Below are positions 50,824 to 59,898 of a stretch of DNA of 64,000 bases, one piece after another. The stretch is from Terrimonas rubra (GTDB lineage Bacteria; Bacteroidota; Bacteroidia; Chitinophagales; Chitinophagaceae). Position 1 is the stretch's first letter; every line of letters begins with the position of its first letter. Below the pieces are notes generated by a model that saw only the letters and a program-made list of their open reading frames with translations, did no database searches and had not been told where the DNA came from. Made by a program: the position numbers and the translations under genes. The stretch is taken from positions 248,001 to 312,000 of the forward strand of contig NZ_JBHUOZ010000002.1 of the NCBI RefSeq assembly GCF_042686025.1. Direction: 5' to 3'.

Positions 50824-52305
50824 TTATTGATAATTAGGGTTCTGTTGTGCCTTTAAGCCCGGATTTGCATTTATTTCGGACTGTGCAATAGGCAAAATTG
50901 TTTTAAAGAAAGTACGGTCGATTGTTTTTGCACGATGCGTAATGGCCGCCCCGATGTACTCATCATTAAAGGTTATAGAACGGTTCAGGCGGATCATATC
51001 AAAGAAACGATGTCCTTCCCCGAATAACTCCTTACTTTTTTCATCAATGATCATATCGAGGGTAACGGTTGTTTCTGTGCTGGGTGTTAAAGCCGGTGCC
51101 CGTTTCCGAATTTCGTTCAGGTAATTGGATGCTTTCAGCTTATTGGTAGGTAATGCCGCTTCGGCAGCTATTAAATACATTTCGGATAAACGGATCACTT
51201 TGATGTTTACTGCGGTTGAAACACCTTTTCCATCGCCCGATAAATCGGTACCCCCACTATATTTATAGCAGGCTCCTAATCTGGGATTGGGCGTTGTTGA
51301 TCTTTCATCCGGCCCCATTACACCCCAGCGTACATCCGTTGCATCTTGTTTAAGACGATCTAAATAGTAATCACTTGCTCCAAACCATCCTAAAATGGCA
51401 GCGCCTCCTCTTCCTTGCGCTCTTAAATAGGCACCAAGTGAAGCATTACCTAAATCTCCACCGGTAGTTGGGAGTACAGCGAGTTCAAAAATTGACTCGG
51501 AACCATATTGTGCTTTCCATGAATTAACCCAGTTGGCGTTTGAATATAAGGAATACAGGCTTGTTGCACCAATTACTTCTTCAGCAGCAGTTAATGCTCC
51601 CGCGTTATTACCCATATACAGGTTAACCCTGGCCAATATAGCTTTATTTCCATAGTAGTTTATATAACCGTTTAGCTTTGTTTTAGGTAATAATGGTGCG
51701 GCATCTGTGAGGTCTTTTATTATTTGTGTATAGTTTTCTTCTACTGTATTCCTTAACGGCTGTGAGAATACAGGTATTGGCGTAGTAATGTTTGAGACAC
51801 CATAAGCCGACTTATTTTCGTTATACGGTTCGCCATATAATCTAACAAGGTCAAAATAAATCAGGGCCCTGAGTGTTAATGCCTGTCCTTTATACACATC
51901 AAAATTTTCAGTAGATCCATTACTGATGAGTTTATCAATATTTTGCAGTAGCGAATTTATTTGTAGCAAAATATCATACAGTGTGGACCATATATCCCCA
52001 TAACTTCCGGATGTAGGAGCATGGTTAAACGTATACAAATTATCAAGCCCACGACCTTGCGAAAAAACGGTCAGGTCACCCCCTTTTGCATCGCCGTATA
52101 ATACAAAGGTTCTCCCGTAATATGACGAGCTGATCATTTTACGTGAGATACCGTTTATGGCAATTTTTGCATCAGCAGCCGTTTTAATAAAATCATTTGC
52201 ATCTCCCTGATTAGTGGGAGGTACATCTAAAAAGCTTTTACTACATGAGGTGATAAAAATTACCATGGCTATCAAAGCTGTGGCAAGTATATTTTTCTTA
52301 TTCAT
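50824..52305 (-). CDS. SusD/RagB family outer membrane nutrient-binding lipoprotein
   Basis: 493 residues with a lipoprotein signal (FITSC, Cys21; next residues SKSFLD). The fold of the SusD TPR-like helices and C-terminal SusD domain (ELFGEGHRFFDMIRLNR) is evident. It forms the lid of the SusC transporter in a pedal-bin complex at the outer membrane. No glycoside hydrolase, regulator or sigma factor lies next to it, so the substrate (sugar, peptide or other) cannot be named. It is 28 bp behind susC. Confidence 0.93.
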   Translation of the reverse strand: MNKKNILATALIAMVIFITSCSKSFLDVPPTNQGDANDFIKTAADAKIAINGISRKMISSSYYGRTFVLYGDAKGGDLTVFSQGRGLDNLYTFNHAPTSGSYGDIWSTLYDILLQINSLLQNIDKLISNGSTENFDVYKGQALTLRALIYFDLVRLYGEPYNENKSAYGVSNITTPIPVFSQPLRNTVEENYTQIIKDLTDAAPLLPKTKLNGYINYYGNKAILARVNLYMGNNAGALTAAEEVIGATSLYSLYSNANWVNSWKAQYGSESIFELAVLPTTGGDLGNASLGAYLRAQGRGGAAILGWFGASDYYLDRLKQDATDVRWGVMGPDERSTTPNPRLGACYKYSGGTDLSGDGKGVSTAVNIKVIRLSEMYLIAAEAALPTNKLKASNYLNEIRKRAPALTPSTETTVTLDMIIDEKSKELFGEGHRFFDMIRLNRSITFNDEYIGAAITHRAKTIDRTFFKTILPIAQSEINANPGLKAQQNPNYQ

Positions 52306-52333
52306 AATTCCTATATTTTAGGTTATGCAATGT

Positions 52334-55300
52334 TTAGAAGTTAAGTTCAAGGCCAAAAGTGAATGTTTTACCAAATGGCGTTTCCCAGCCACGTGTGCCA
52401 TACTGGTTTACTTCGGGGTCAGCAGTTTTGTACTTAGCCGCAGTAAACAGGTTGGTGCCATTAATAAATACCCGTGCATTGGTCAGTTTTACTTTTTGGA
52501 TAATATCCAACGGCAACCTGTATGCAAGCGTAATATTTTTTAATCTTACAAAACTGGCATCATGCATTTGGCGTGTGCTGTACTGCATGGGGTCTATCAG
52601 GTCATTCCCGCTTAACTTAGGCAAAGTGCCGTTCTTGTTATTATCAGTCCACATATTATCCCAGGTTTCCTGTGCCCTGATGCGCTCCCAATAGTAACCA
52701 TCATCTGCCACATCTTTAAACGCACCATCATAAATTTTTCCGCCGATTTTATATATAAAGTTTAAGGCCAGTGTAAAGTTTTTATACTCCAGGTCAGTGG
52801 TAAAACCGCCATATACTTTTGGTGATGCATCGCCAATAATAATCCTGTTAGCGCTGCCAAATGTATAAGTAGCACCTCTGCCGTTATATTCAAAATCACC
52901 GGCTTTGTCATTGGTGGGGTCGTTTACGTACCATACATTTCTGCCGGTTGTTGGATGTACTCCAGCCCATTCAAATCCATAAAGAGAATATATAGGAGAT
53001 CCCTCCCTGTAAATAAACTGCGCCCTGGCATCACCACCTGTGGGATCGTTCCAAATAATATCATTTCCTGTTGTGGCGCCTTCACTTCTGTATAATTTAA
53101 CCACTTTGGTTTTTAAGAAGGTAGCATTTACGGAAGCGCCCCAACGCAGGTCTTTGTTTTTAATGATATCACCGCCCAGGTCTATCTCGATACCCCTGTT
53201 ATTCAGTTCCCCTATATTAGCGAGTACTGAAGAATAACCGGTAGTGGTAGCCGTGGGTACATCCAGCAACAGGTCTTTTGATGCCCTGTTAAAATATTCC
53301 ACCGAGCCGGTAAGTCTTTGCTTAAACAACCCGAACTCCAAAGCTATATCTGTATTGTAATTTGTTTCCCATTTTAAATCCCGGTTACCAACCGTATTGA
53401 TTCCGCTGCCGGGTTGATTAGAATAGGTAAATGTGTACCCTACTAAAGATCTCCATCCAAAAAGTGAACTGGGCTGCGTACCATTGATACCATATGAAGC
53501 TCTTAATCGCAAACTACTGATAGCCTCAATATTGCTCATAAATTTTTCTTTATCAATATTCCAGGAAGCGCCAACAGACCAAAAGTTGCCCCATCTTGTT
53601 TCAGGAGCCAACCTTGAAGAACCGTCCCTTCTATAAGAAAAGGAGGCATAATATTTTTGGTTATAGTTATATTCTAAACGGGATAAATAGGATACAAGAT
53701 TATTACCCCAGCTGTAAGCATTTGCCGAGGTTTGACCAGCTGTAGCAACAGTAATTAAGCCACTTGAAGGAAGTTTAATACCCGATGACAACATATAGTC
53801 TGTTTTATTTTGTTCTGCTTCGTAGCCTACTAAAACATCAATGTTGTGATTACCAAAACTCTCATTGTAATTAAGCGTTGTAGAAGATACTGTCTTTGTA
53901 AATGCGGTTAAATACTCTCTGATACTACCGGTATCAGATTGCGCATTAAAATGCTTGGCGCTATAATACAGCATTTCTCTTACCCTGTTATCGTTATATG
54001 ACAATACCGATTTTAGTCGTAAGGACGGTAAAAGATGTATCGTTAGTCCACCTACAGCGCCAATATTAAGGGTGTTAGACCTGGTGTCCCACTCATTTTT
54101 ATAATACTCGTTATTATAAGCCAGGCTTCCATAGCGGGCTGTAAACGGCAGACCTGTTTTATAATCTGTGGGCCAGTATAAAGGCCACAATAAATTACGG
54201 GATTGAAAAAAAACATTTCCGCCGGTATTGCGGCTGTCATTAAAGCCCGACTGCCTGTTCTTTGATATGTTCAGATTGGTCATCAATTCCACTGCCTTCC
54301 CAACTTTCTGGTTAAGGTTTACTCTGCCCGATATCCTGTCAAATTCATTTTCTTTTATCCTGCTTTGGTCTTTTGTATAAGAAAGAGAAGAGTAATAGGT
54401 TGTACCTGCGTTGCCACCACTTATTGAGAGATCATTGGTGTTATAATAACCGGTTCCAAATAAAGCATCTTCCCAGTTAAAATATCTTCCATCCCTGTTT
54501 TCAATACCATCGGTTCGTCCTGTAATTTTTACGTTCTCATACCGGCCCGGACCAGCAGTACTAAAATCATATCCATGCCTGTTAAATCTTGTACTCAAAC
54601 GGCTTAACGCATTTGTGTTTGCTGCCGCATCAGTACTTCCGGCACTTGTATTTAAATCATGAAATACCTGGTATAACATATTCACCTGTTCCTGTACGCC
54701 GGCCGGCTCATAGTTATCCGTTGCCCAGCTTGGGGTAAAGCTTACCGTACTCCTTAAACCGATCACCGGTTTACCGGACCGGCCTCTTTTGGTGGTGATG
54801 AGTACGATACCGTTGGCCGCTCTTGATCCGTATAAGGAAGAGGCTGCTGCATCCTTCAGCACCGTGATGGTCTCAATATCAGCCGGGTTCAGGGTATTCA
54901 TTATATTATTGGTAGTGAGGATCTGGCTGCCCAGCTGGCCTGCATTGCCTGATGCCACCGGCACGCCATCAATTACATAAAGCGGGTCATTACCTGCATT
55001 CATTGAACCAATACCCCTGATACGCAGGGTTGAAACAGCACCTGCCTGGCCGCTGCTTTGCGTTACCTGTAAGCCGGCAACCCTGCCGGTAAGCGCATTT
55101 TCAAATGAGGTAGTAGGCATGTCCTTTAGCGCATCCTGTTTGATGACACTGGCCGATCCGGTAAAAGAGCGTTTGGTAGACGTACCATAAGCTACTACAA
55201 TTACATCGTCCAGCTCGCCCGCATTGGGCGCCAATACCACATCATATTCCGTAGCAGTGCCTACCGTAATGTCCTGTGTGGTATATCCTGCCGAGCTGAT

Positions 55301-55522
55301 GGTCAGCACCACGTTCCGTCCTGTAACTGCAATGCTGAATTTACCGTTCTCATCGGCAATCACCGTGTTGGTAGTGCCTTTCTGATTAACGGTAGCGTTG
55401 GCTACAGGTTCCCCGGATGCGAGCTTCACCGTACCGGTAATTTGTTTTGCCTGGCCATACATAATGGAGGGTAAAAAGAGTAGTAACAGTAATACTACCT
55501 TGCAATAAGGTTTTAACTTCAT
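52334..55522 (-). CDS. SusC/RagA-type TonB-linked outer membrane transporter
   Basis: 1062 residues with a signal peptide (1-23), a carboxypeptidase-like regulatory domain (about 28-105), a TonB box (DDVIVVAYG) and plug (GNDPLYVIDGVPV) and a 22-strand barrel ending TFGLELNF. It imports ligand captured by SusD using TonB energy. It is the first gene of a two-gene susCD operon, and its promoter is not clear. The neighbours are sod and tadA, which give no hint at the substrate. Confidence 0.94.
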   Translation of the reverse strand: MKLKPYCKVVLLLLLFLPSIMYGQAKQITGTVKLASGEPVANATVNQKGTTNTVIADENGKFSIAVTGRNVVLTISSAGYTTQDITVGTATEYDVVLAPNAGELDDVIVVAYGTSTKRSFTGSASVIKQDALKDMPTTSFENALTGRVAGLQVTQSSGQAGAVSTLRIRGIGSMNAGNDPLYVIDGVPVASGNAGQLGSQILTTNNIMNTLNPADIETITVLKDAAASSLYGSRAANGIVLITTKRGRSGKPVIGLRSTVSFTPSWATDNYEPAGVQEQVNMLYQVFHDLNTSAGSTDAAANTNALSRLSTRFNRHGYDFSTAGPGRYENVKITGRTDGIENRDGRYFNWEDALFGTGYYNTNDLSISGGNAGTTYYSSLSYTKDQSRIKENEFDRISGRVNLNQKVGKAVELMTNLNISKNRQSGFNDSRNTGGNVFFQSRNLLWPLYWPTDYKTGLPFTARYGSLAYNNEYYKNEWDTRSNTLNIGAVGGLTIHLLPSLRLKSVLSYNDNRVREMLYYSAKHFNAQSDTGSIREYLTAFTKTVSSTTLNYNESFGNHNIDVLVGYEAEQNKTDYMLSSGIKLPSSGLITVATAGQTSANAYSWGNNLVSYLSRLEYNYNQKYYASFSYRRDGSSRLAPETRWGNFWSVGASWNIDKEKFMSNIEAISSLRLRASYGINGTQPSSLFGWRSLVGYTFTYSNQPGSGINTVGNRDLKWETNYNTDIALEFGLFKQRLTGSVEYFNRASKDLLLDVPTATTTGYSSVLANIGELNNRGIEIDLGGDIIKNKDLRWGASVNATFLKTKVVKLYRSEGATTGNDIIWNDPTGGDARAQFIYREGSPIYSLYGFEWAGVHPTTGRNVWYVNDPTNDKAGDFEYNGRGATYTFGSANRIIIGDASPKVYGGFTTDLEYKNFTLALNFIYKIGGKIYDGAFKDVADDGYYWERIRAQETWDNMWTDNNKNGTLPKLSGNDLIDPMQYSTRQMHDASFVRLKNITLAYRLPLDIIQKVKLTNARVFINGTNLFTAAKYKTADPEVNQYGTRGWETPFGKTFTFGLELNF

Positions 55523-55676
55523 AGCAGTTGTTTTTAGGAGTAGGAACTAAATATACAATAAGTTTCGTACAAAAACCGCAATTGTTGGCAATTATTTGCA
55601 AGTTTACTGGCCCGAAAATTGCGTAAAACGCAAAATATTGCAGTATTAATTAAGTTTTTTATTGTGTTTTCTAACC

Positions 55677-55707
55677 ATTGTCAATCAACAAAGTCTTAAT
55701 AAATTTG
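55677..55707 (+). promoter_or_regulatory. Bacteroidota-type promoter of the superoxide dismutase gene
   Basis: ATTG (55677-55680), a 19-bp spacer and TAAATTTG (55700-55707), exact to TTG / TAnnTTTG. The ATG is 44 bp from the element end. Confidence 0.7.
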
Positions 55708-55750
55708 TTACCTATTAATATTAGTCAGCTTAATTTTAAACACATTAGTT

Positions 55751-56353
55751 ATGGCATTTACATTACCCGCGTTACCATATGCTACCGATGCATTGGAACC
55801 ACACATTGACAAAGCAACCATGGAGATTCACCATGGCAAGCACCACCAGGCATACGTTGACAATTTAAATAAAGCCATTGCAGGCACTGAAAACGAATCA
55901 AAGTCTTTAGAAGAACTTGTTAAGAACGCCGGCGCTATCTCCCCTGCGGTTCGTAACAATGGCGGCGGTCATTGGAACCACAGTTTTTTCTGGGAAATTT
56001 TAACGCCAAACAGCGCTGCCCCAAGTGGTAAACTGGCCGACGCTATCAACAGTACTTTCGGCTCCCTGGATGCCTTACATGAAAAGCTAAGCGCTGCCGG
56101 CGCTACCCGTTTTGGTAGTGGCTGGGCCTGGTTAATTGTAAAAGATGGCAAACTGGAAGTAACTTCTACTGCCAACCAGGATAATCCATTAATGGATGTA
56201 GCGGAAGTAAAAGGAACCCCGATCTTAGGTATTGATGTATGGGAACATGCTTATTACCTGAAATACCAGAACAAACGTCCCGATTATTTAAAAGCGATCT
56301 GGAGCGTGATCAACTGGGCAAAAGTGGCCGAACATTACGAAAAAGCTATTTAA
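55751..56353 (+). CDS. sodA: Superoxide dismutase, Mn/Fe family
   Basis: 200 residues, the family length. It dismutates superoxide. Metal ligands are His27, His77 (WNH), Asp162 and His166 (DVWEH). The GGGHWNH and ANQDNPLM segments carry the Gly and Gln pattern of Mn enzymes, though cambialistic use is possible. There is no signal peptide, so it is cytosolic. It has a textbook promoter and terminator and is monocistronic. Confidence 0.95.
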   Translation: MAFTLPALPYATDALEPHIDKATMEIHHGKHHQAYVDNLNKAIAGTENESKSLEELVKNAGAISPAVRNNGGGHWNHSFFWEILTPNSAAPSGKLADAINSTFGSLDALHEKLSAAGATRFGSGWAWLIVKDGKLEVTSTANQDNPLMDVAEVKGTPILGIDVWEHAYYLKYQNKRPDYLKAIWSVINWAKVAEHYEKAI

Positions 56354-56360
56354 TATGCCG

Positions 56361-56393
56361 AACCCCTTCTTTATGAAGGGGTTTTGTTTTTTT
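56361..56393 (+). terminator. Intrinsic terminator after sodA
   Basis: AACCCCTTC / GAAGGGGTT stem with a 5-nt loop, followed by TTGTTTTTTT. Confidence 0.9.
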
Positions 56394-56472
56394 GCAATCT
56401 CCGCATACATACCGGCGGTTTTATATGCAACGATATACCTTCACGGGTTGTCAGGTTGGCAAATAATAAAAC

Positions 56473-57147
56473 ATGTCAAAAGTTTATGTGGCGTTAGCCC
56501 TGTGTAGCAGCATTTTTTTTATTAGCTGTTTTAAAGGTTCCAAAGGATTTGATCAGCCTACCCAAATTGTAACCAGCGATACCCTTACCAGTGGTAGCTA
56601 CTGGGGTATTGCCGTAGGGGATGATCATACCACTGTGTATAACAAAGCACAGGCTTTAAGTGAAGAGAAAAATATCAAAACCATCAGCGTGGTCAATAAT
56701 ATTTTTACCGACCTGGCGGCTATAAAGGATAAACTCCCCCTGTACCACAGTGTTTTTTTAGATGCTTCCACTGCAAGCGCCAATGGCGTACAGATATTCT
56801 TTGAGAACGATAAGGTAAAAAGTATTTATAACAATGCCGGCCAGATATTGAACAGCTGGCCCTGGGATGCCGTTCCCAACCAGTCCGTTCAGCAAAATGA
56901 TGCAGTGAGCGGCCTGTATAATAAACTGGTGAATATTAAAGCCCTGCCGGCCTATAGTATTTATTTTCAACGCCTGTCATTGTTCTATAAAAACACCAAA
57001 ACCGCTTACGACCCGGATATGGGCCTTTCCGGTAAATGGATATTGAACAGCCCTGTGAATGAAAAGGTGTTTTTAAGAGTAAATATTAAATTTAATGCCG
57101 GTGCTGTAATAGATTCTATTATGGTTGACAGGGTAGAGACCCTGTAA
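56473..57147 (+). CDS. Lipoprotein of unknown function
   Basis: 224 residues with a lipoprotein signal (FFISC, Cys19). The mature protein is soluble, with a mixed alpha/beta pattern (GIAVGDDHTTVYNKAQAL near 56-73). No known domain is recognised. It lies between sodA and the TonB receptor on the opposite strand and has no operon partner. A long hairpin separates it from the convergent receptor gene. Confidence 0.72.
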   Translation: MSKVYVALALCSSIFFISCFKGSKGFDQPTQIVTSDTLTSGSYWGIAVGDDHTTVYNKAQALSEEKNIKTISVVNNIFTDLAAIKDKLPLYHSVFLDASTASANGVQIFFENDKVKSIYNNAGQILNSWPWDAVPNQSVQQNDAVSGLYNKLVNIKALPAYSIYFQRLSLFYKNTKTAYDPDMGLSGKWILNSPVNEKVFLRVNIKFNAGAVIDSIMVDRVETL

Positions 57148-57187
57148 TTAATATCTTATTTACAGATAGCATGTGAAGAAGGCATAT

Positions 57188-57243
57188 GGTATAGGGTTGT
57201 AAGGTTTAAGGTATAGAGCCACAGCCCTATACCTTAAACCTTA
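57188..57243. terminator. 17-bp hairpin with an alternative pairing
   Basis: TAAGGTTTAAGGTATAG (57200-57216) pairs exactly with 57227-57243. GGTATAGGG (57188-57196) could instead pair with CCCTATACC (57225-57233). It lies between convergent genes. Confidence 0.65.
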
Positions 57244-57274
57244 TTTCTTACACCCTGCGGGCATCAGGCCGCTG

Positions 57275-59194
57275 TTATTTTTGAAAATTAAATTTAACCC
57301 CGCCCATAGCCCATCGGCCCGGCATAATAGCCCCCAGCAGGTCGCTGTAAGAACGGTCAAATACATTATCAGCCTGTACAAAAAAGCTCAGCCTGTTTTT
57401 CAGTAAGGCATAGGACAGTCTTGCATTCATGATAAAGTAATCCGAAGTAAGTTTAGCATTAATGCCACCTACCGTTGCGTCGGGTCTGCGGTGTTTGTAC
57501 AAACCGGTCAGCGCCAGGCTAAAGTTGCATACATTGTATTGTACACTAAAGTTGGTCAGCACACGCGCATGCGAGGATACGTATAAGGATGCTGTATTAT
57601 TACTGCTCTTGCTGCTTAACCAGATAAAGCCTGCGTTTACAGCTAACTGTTGTTTACTGCTGATCGGCTGTGTGTATTGTATATCAGTTTCCAGGCCGCT
57701 GGTGTTCACTTTCGCAATGTTTTTAGCCAGAGCATAAGTACCTGTTGGCGACAGGTTTTCTTTACGTGGCATATCGGCATAGGCCGTGTTCACATAGTCA
57801 ATTAAACGGCTGTGCTGACGCTGGAAAACCGTAGCCGATATTTTAAGCCTGTTATGATAAAACCAGTCGGCGCCGGCTTCATAACTCCAGGAGTGCTCGG
57901 CCTGCAGATCGGGGTTACCAATACGTCCGCCGGTTACCAGGGGTTTGTTGTAGTTGTTAAACCTTTCGGTAAAGTCCGCATCACGGATCGTTTTACCACC
58001 ACTTACCCTGAACTGCCATTGGTCCGCTTTATACGATGCCGTTAACTGTGGTACCAATTCAGGATCGTTATGTTGCACCATCTCAAGCCGCAGGGAAGGT
58101 TGTAAAAAAACATGCTGTCCTATTTTTTGTACCAGTGATACAAATGGTGCAGCTAAAAACAGGGAGTGGTCACCCCTGTCGTTAGACTTGATCATTTTTT
58201 GCTGGTAATTAAAGCCGGTTGTTAAAATAGTTTTAGGACTAAAGTTATACTGGTGCGAAATTAAAGCCTGTGCCAGTTTTGATTCGTTGTTATTGGCTAT
58301 AGCTAAACTGTTAAAACGGTAATCATCATCCAGTGTTTTATAACTGGCATCAATGGTTAAACGGTGATTACCCTTTTGGTAAGCAACACGCAGTTGCTGC
58401 CACCAGGTAGCCACTTTCTCCCGGGCTGTATCTGATAAAAACGTAGTATAAAAATTCTGTGCGCCAAAATTCCTGCGGTCATATGACAGGCGATAAGCTA
58501 CGCTCCAGTTATTGTTAAACTGGTATTTGGCCGATGCTGATACACTACTGTTATGTATAAATCCTTTGGTGCCTCTTTGTTGTGCACCTTCCGCATTATT
58601 GATCAATACCCCGCCGCTTACACTGAATTTATTTTTGGTATGGGCAATGCCTGCCGTAATATTATTAAAGCCATATTCACCAATCGCCAGCTGGCCGTTA
58701 GCGCTGGTTTTTGTAATGCCCTGTTGTTGTGCGACAAATGTTTTGGTAATTACATGTACCACACCGCCTACAGCATCTGCTCCATAGATAGCCGATGAAG
58801 GACCTTTTAACACCTCAATGCGTTCAATTTCGGCGGGGGCTAAAGGTATATAACTGCTGAAATGCCCTGTGTTCGGGTCATTCAGCCGCATACCATCCAA
58901 TAATACCAATACCTGCTGAAAGGTGCCGCCACGCAGGGTAATATCACTTTGCGAGCCCATGGGGCCGCGGGCCTGTATCTCTACTCCGGGCACAAAACGC
59001 AATAGATCATCAATGGAATGTACCGGCAGGTTCTGGAATTGTGAACCTTTAATAATAACAATATTACGCCCCGTTTCAGAAGCTCTTTTTTCTATTAATG
59101 CAGAAGTAATCGTTACACCGTCCATCTCTACTTCCTGTGAAAATGCAGTAGCTGATGCTGATGCGCTGAGTAATAACAATAATAATTTTTTCAT
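57275..59194 (-). CDS. TonB-dependent receptor, BtuB-like
   Basis: 639 residues with a signal peptide (1-19) and a plug domain (DDLLRFVPGVEIQARG, RGGTFQQVLVLLDGMRLND, VLKGPSSAIYGADAVGGVV). It has a beta-barrel and a C-terminus ending VKFNFQK. The overall pattern is nearest to BtuB/vitamin-type receptors, without the carboxypeptidase-like domain of SusC. No cobalamin riboswitch box is visible in the 100 bp upstream, so the ligand is open. It is monocistronic. Confidence 0.87.
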   Translation of the reverse strand: MKKLLLLLLSASASATAFSQEVEMDGVTITSALIEKRASETGRNIVIIKGSQFQNLPVHSIDDLLRFVPGVEIQARGPMGSQSDITLRGGTFQQVLVLLDGMRLNDPNTGHFSSYIPLAPAEIERIEVLKGPSSAIYGADAVGGVVHVITKTFVAQQQGITKTSANGQLAIGEYGFNNITAGIAHTKNKFSVSGGVLINNAEGAQQRGTKGFIHNSSVSASAKYQFNNNWSVAYRLSYDRRNFGAQNFYTTFLSDTAREKVATWWQQLRVAYQKGNHRLTIDASYKTLDDDYRFNSLAIANNNESKLAQALISHQYNFSPKTILTTGFNYQQKMIKSNDRGDHSLFLAAPFVSLVQKIGQHVFLQPSLRLEMVQHNDPELVPQLTASYKADQWQFRVSGGKTIRDADFTERFNNYNKPLVTGGRIGNPDLQAEHSWSYEAGADWFYHNRLKISATVFQRQHSRLIDYVNTAYADMPRKENLSPTGTYALAKNIAKVNTSGLETDIQYTQPISSKQQLAVNAGFIWLSSKSSNNTASLYVSSHARVLTNFSVQYNVCNFSLALTGLYKHRRPDATVGGINAKLTSDYFIMNARLSYALLKNRLSFFVQADNVFDRSYSDLLGAIMPGRWAMGGVKFNFQK

Positions 59195-59294
59195 ATCCTG
59201 TGTTAATGATGGGATGCGAAAGTATTGTGCAGGTCAATAGCTTGCTTACGCAATCGGAAATAAAATGATGAACGGTACTAGCAAATGTTTGTGT

Positions 59295-59678
59295 TTACAG
59301 CTCTGTGGCAGGATCCCAAAAGTGTTTTTCAAAATCTACTATCTTATCATCTTTTACTTTAATACCTTCTTTAGCCAGTAACTTTTCCATGGCATCAGGT
59401 GTTTCAAAATGCATCTTTCCCGATAACATACCGTTACGGTTCACTACCCGGTGTGCAGGCACTTTAGGTTTTACTTTACCCGCACCGTTCATGGCCCAGC
59501 CAACCATACGGGCCGATGATTTGGCACCCAGGCTGGCGGCAATAGCGCCATAGGAGGTAACCCGGCCTTTAGGTATCTGCCGGGCAACAGCATATACCCA
59601 TGTAAAAAAATTCTCATCCGTTTTTCCGGATGGCTTAATTTGTTTAATGGCGGGTTGGTTGTTTTTTTTAGCAGCCAT
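59295..59678 (-). CDS. atl: Alkyltransferase-like (ATL) DNA-binding protein
   Basis: 127 residues from ATG 59678, resembling the C-terminal domain of O6-methylguanine methyltransferase. The acceptor site PCHR reads PAHR (74-77, Ala75), so it cannot take the alkyl group itself; ATL proteins bind O6-alkylguanine and hand lesions to nucleotide excision repair. The helix-turn-helix and Arg finger segment (GAKSSARMVGWAM) are kept. Longer translation from 59816 would overlap the DUF5522 gene and is rejected. Confidence 0.88.
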   Translation of the reverse strand: MAAKKNNQPAIKQIKPSGKTDENFFTWVYAVARQIPKGRVTSYGAIAASLGAKSSARMVGWAMNGAGKVKPKVPAHRVVNRNGMLSGKMHFETPDAMEKLLAKEGIKVKDDKIVDFEKHFWDPATEL

Positions 59679-59682
59679 GGTA

Positions 59683-59898
59683 TTATTTTTCTTCGGTGTC
59701 AGGATTATTATCGGCCTTGTCTTTTCTTTTTTGTAAGAGTGCTGTGCGTTGCGGCTCCGGTACCTGCTCGTAATCATAAGGACAATGCAAACACCCGTTA
59801 CCGCAACAGTAGCCACGCTGTAAATGAAAGGTTCGGGTCAGTACCATTAGTCCCGCTTCATTAAAGTAAAAATGTATCCCTTCAGTCAGTTTGCTCAT
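59683..59898 (-). CDS. Small Cys-rich DUF5522-like protein
   Basis: 71 residues with the motif CCGNGCLHCPY containing Cys31, Cys32, Cys36 and Cys39, a likely metal or Fe-S site. The C-terminus is charged (RKDKADNN). The family is of unknown function and commonly sits beside trmB or repair genes. It overlaps trmB by 17 bp and ends 4 bp before the ATL start, so all three are probably translated from one transcript. Confidence 0.82.
   Translation of the reverse strand: MSKLTEGIHFYFNEAGLMVLTRTFHLQRGYCCGNGCLHCPYDYEQVPEPQRTALLQKRKDKADNNPDTEEK

Noticed and set aside
59195..59294. Possible cobalamin riboswitch before the BtuB-like receptor
   Set aside because: No B12-box-like segment (GCCACTG) on the minus strand and too little room for the aptamer.
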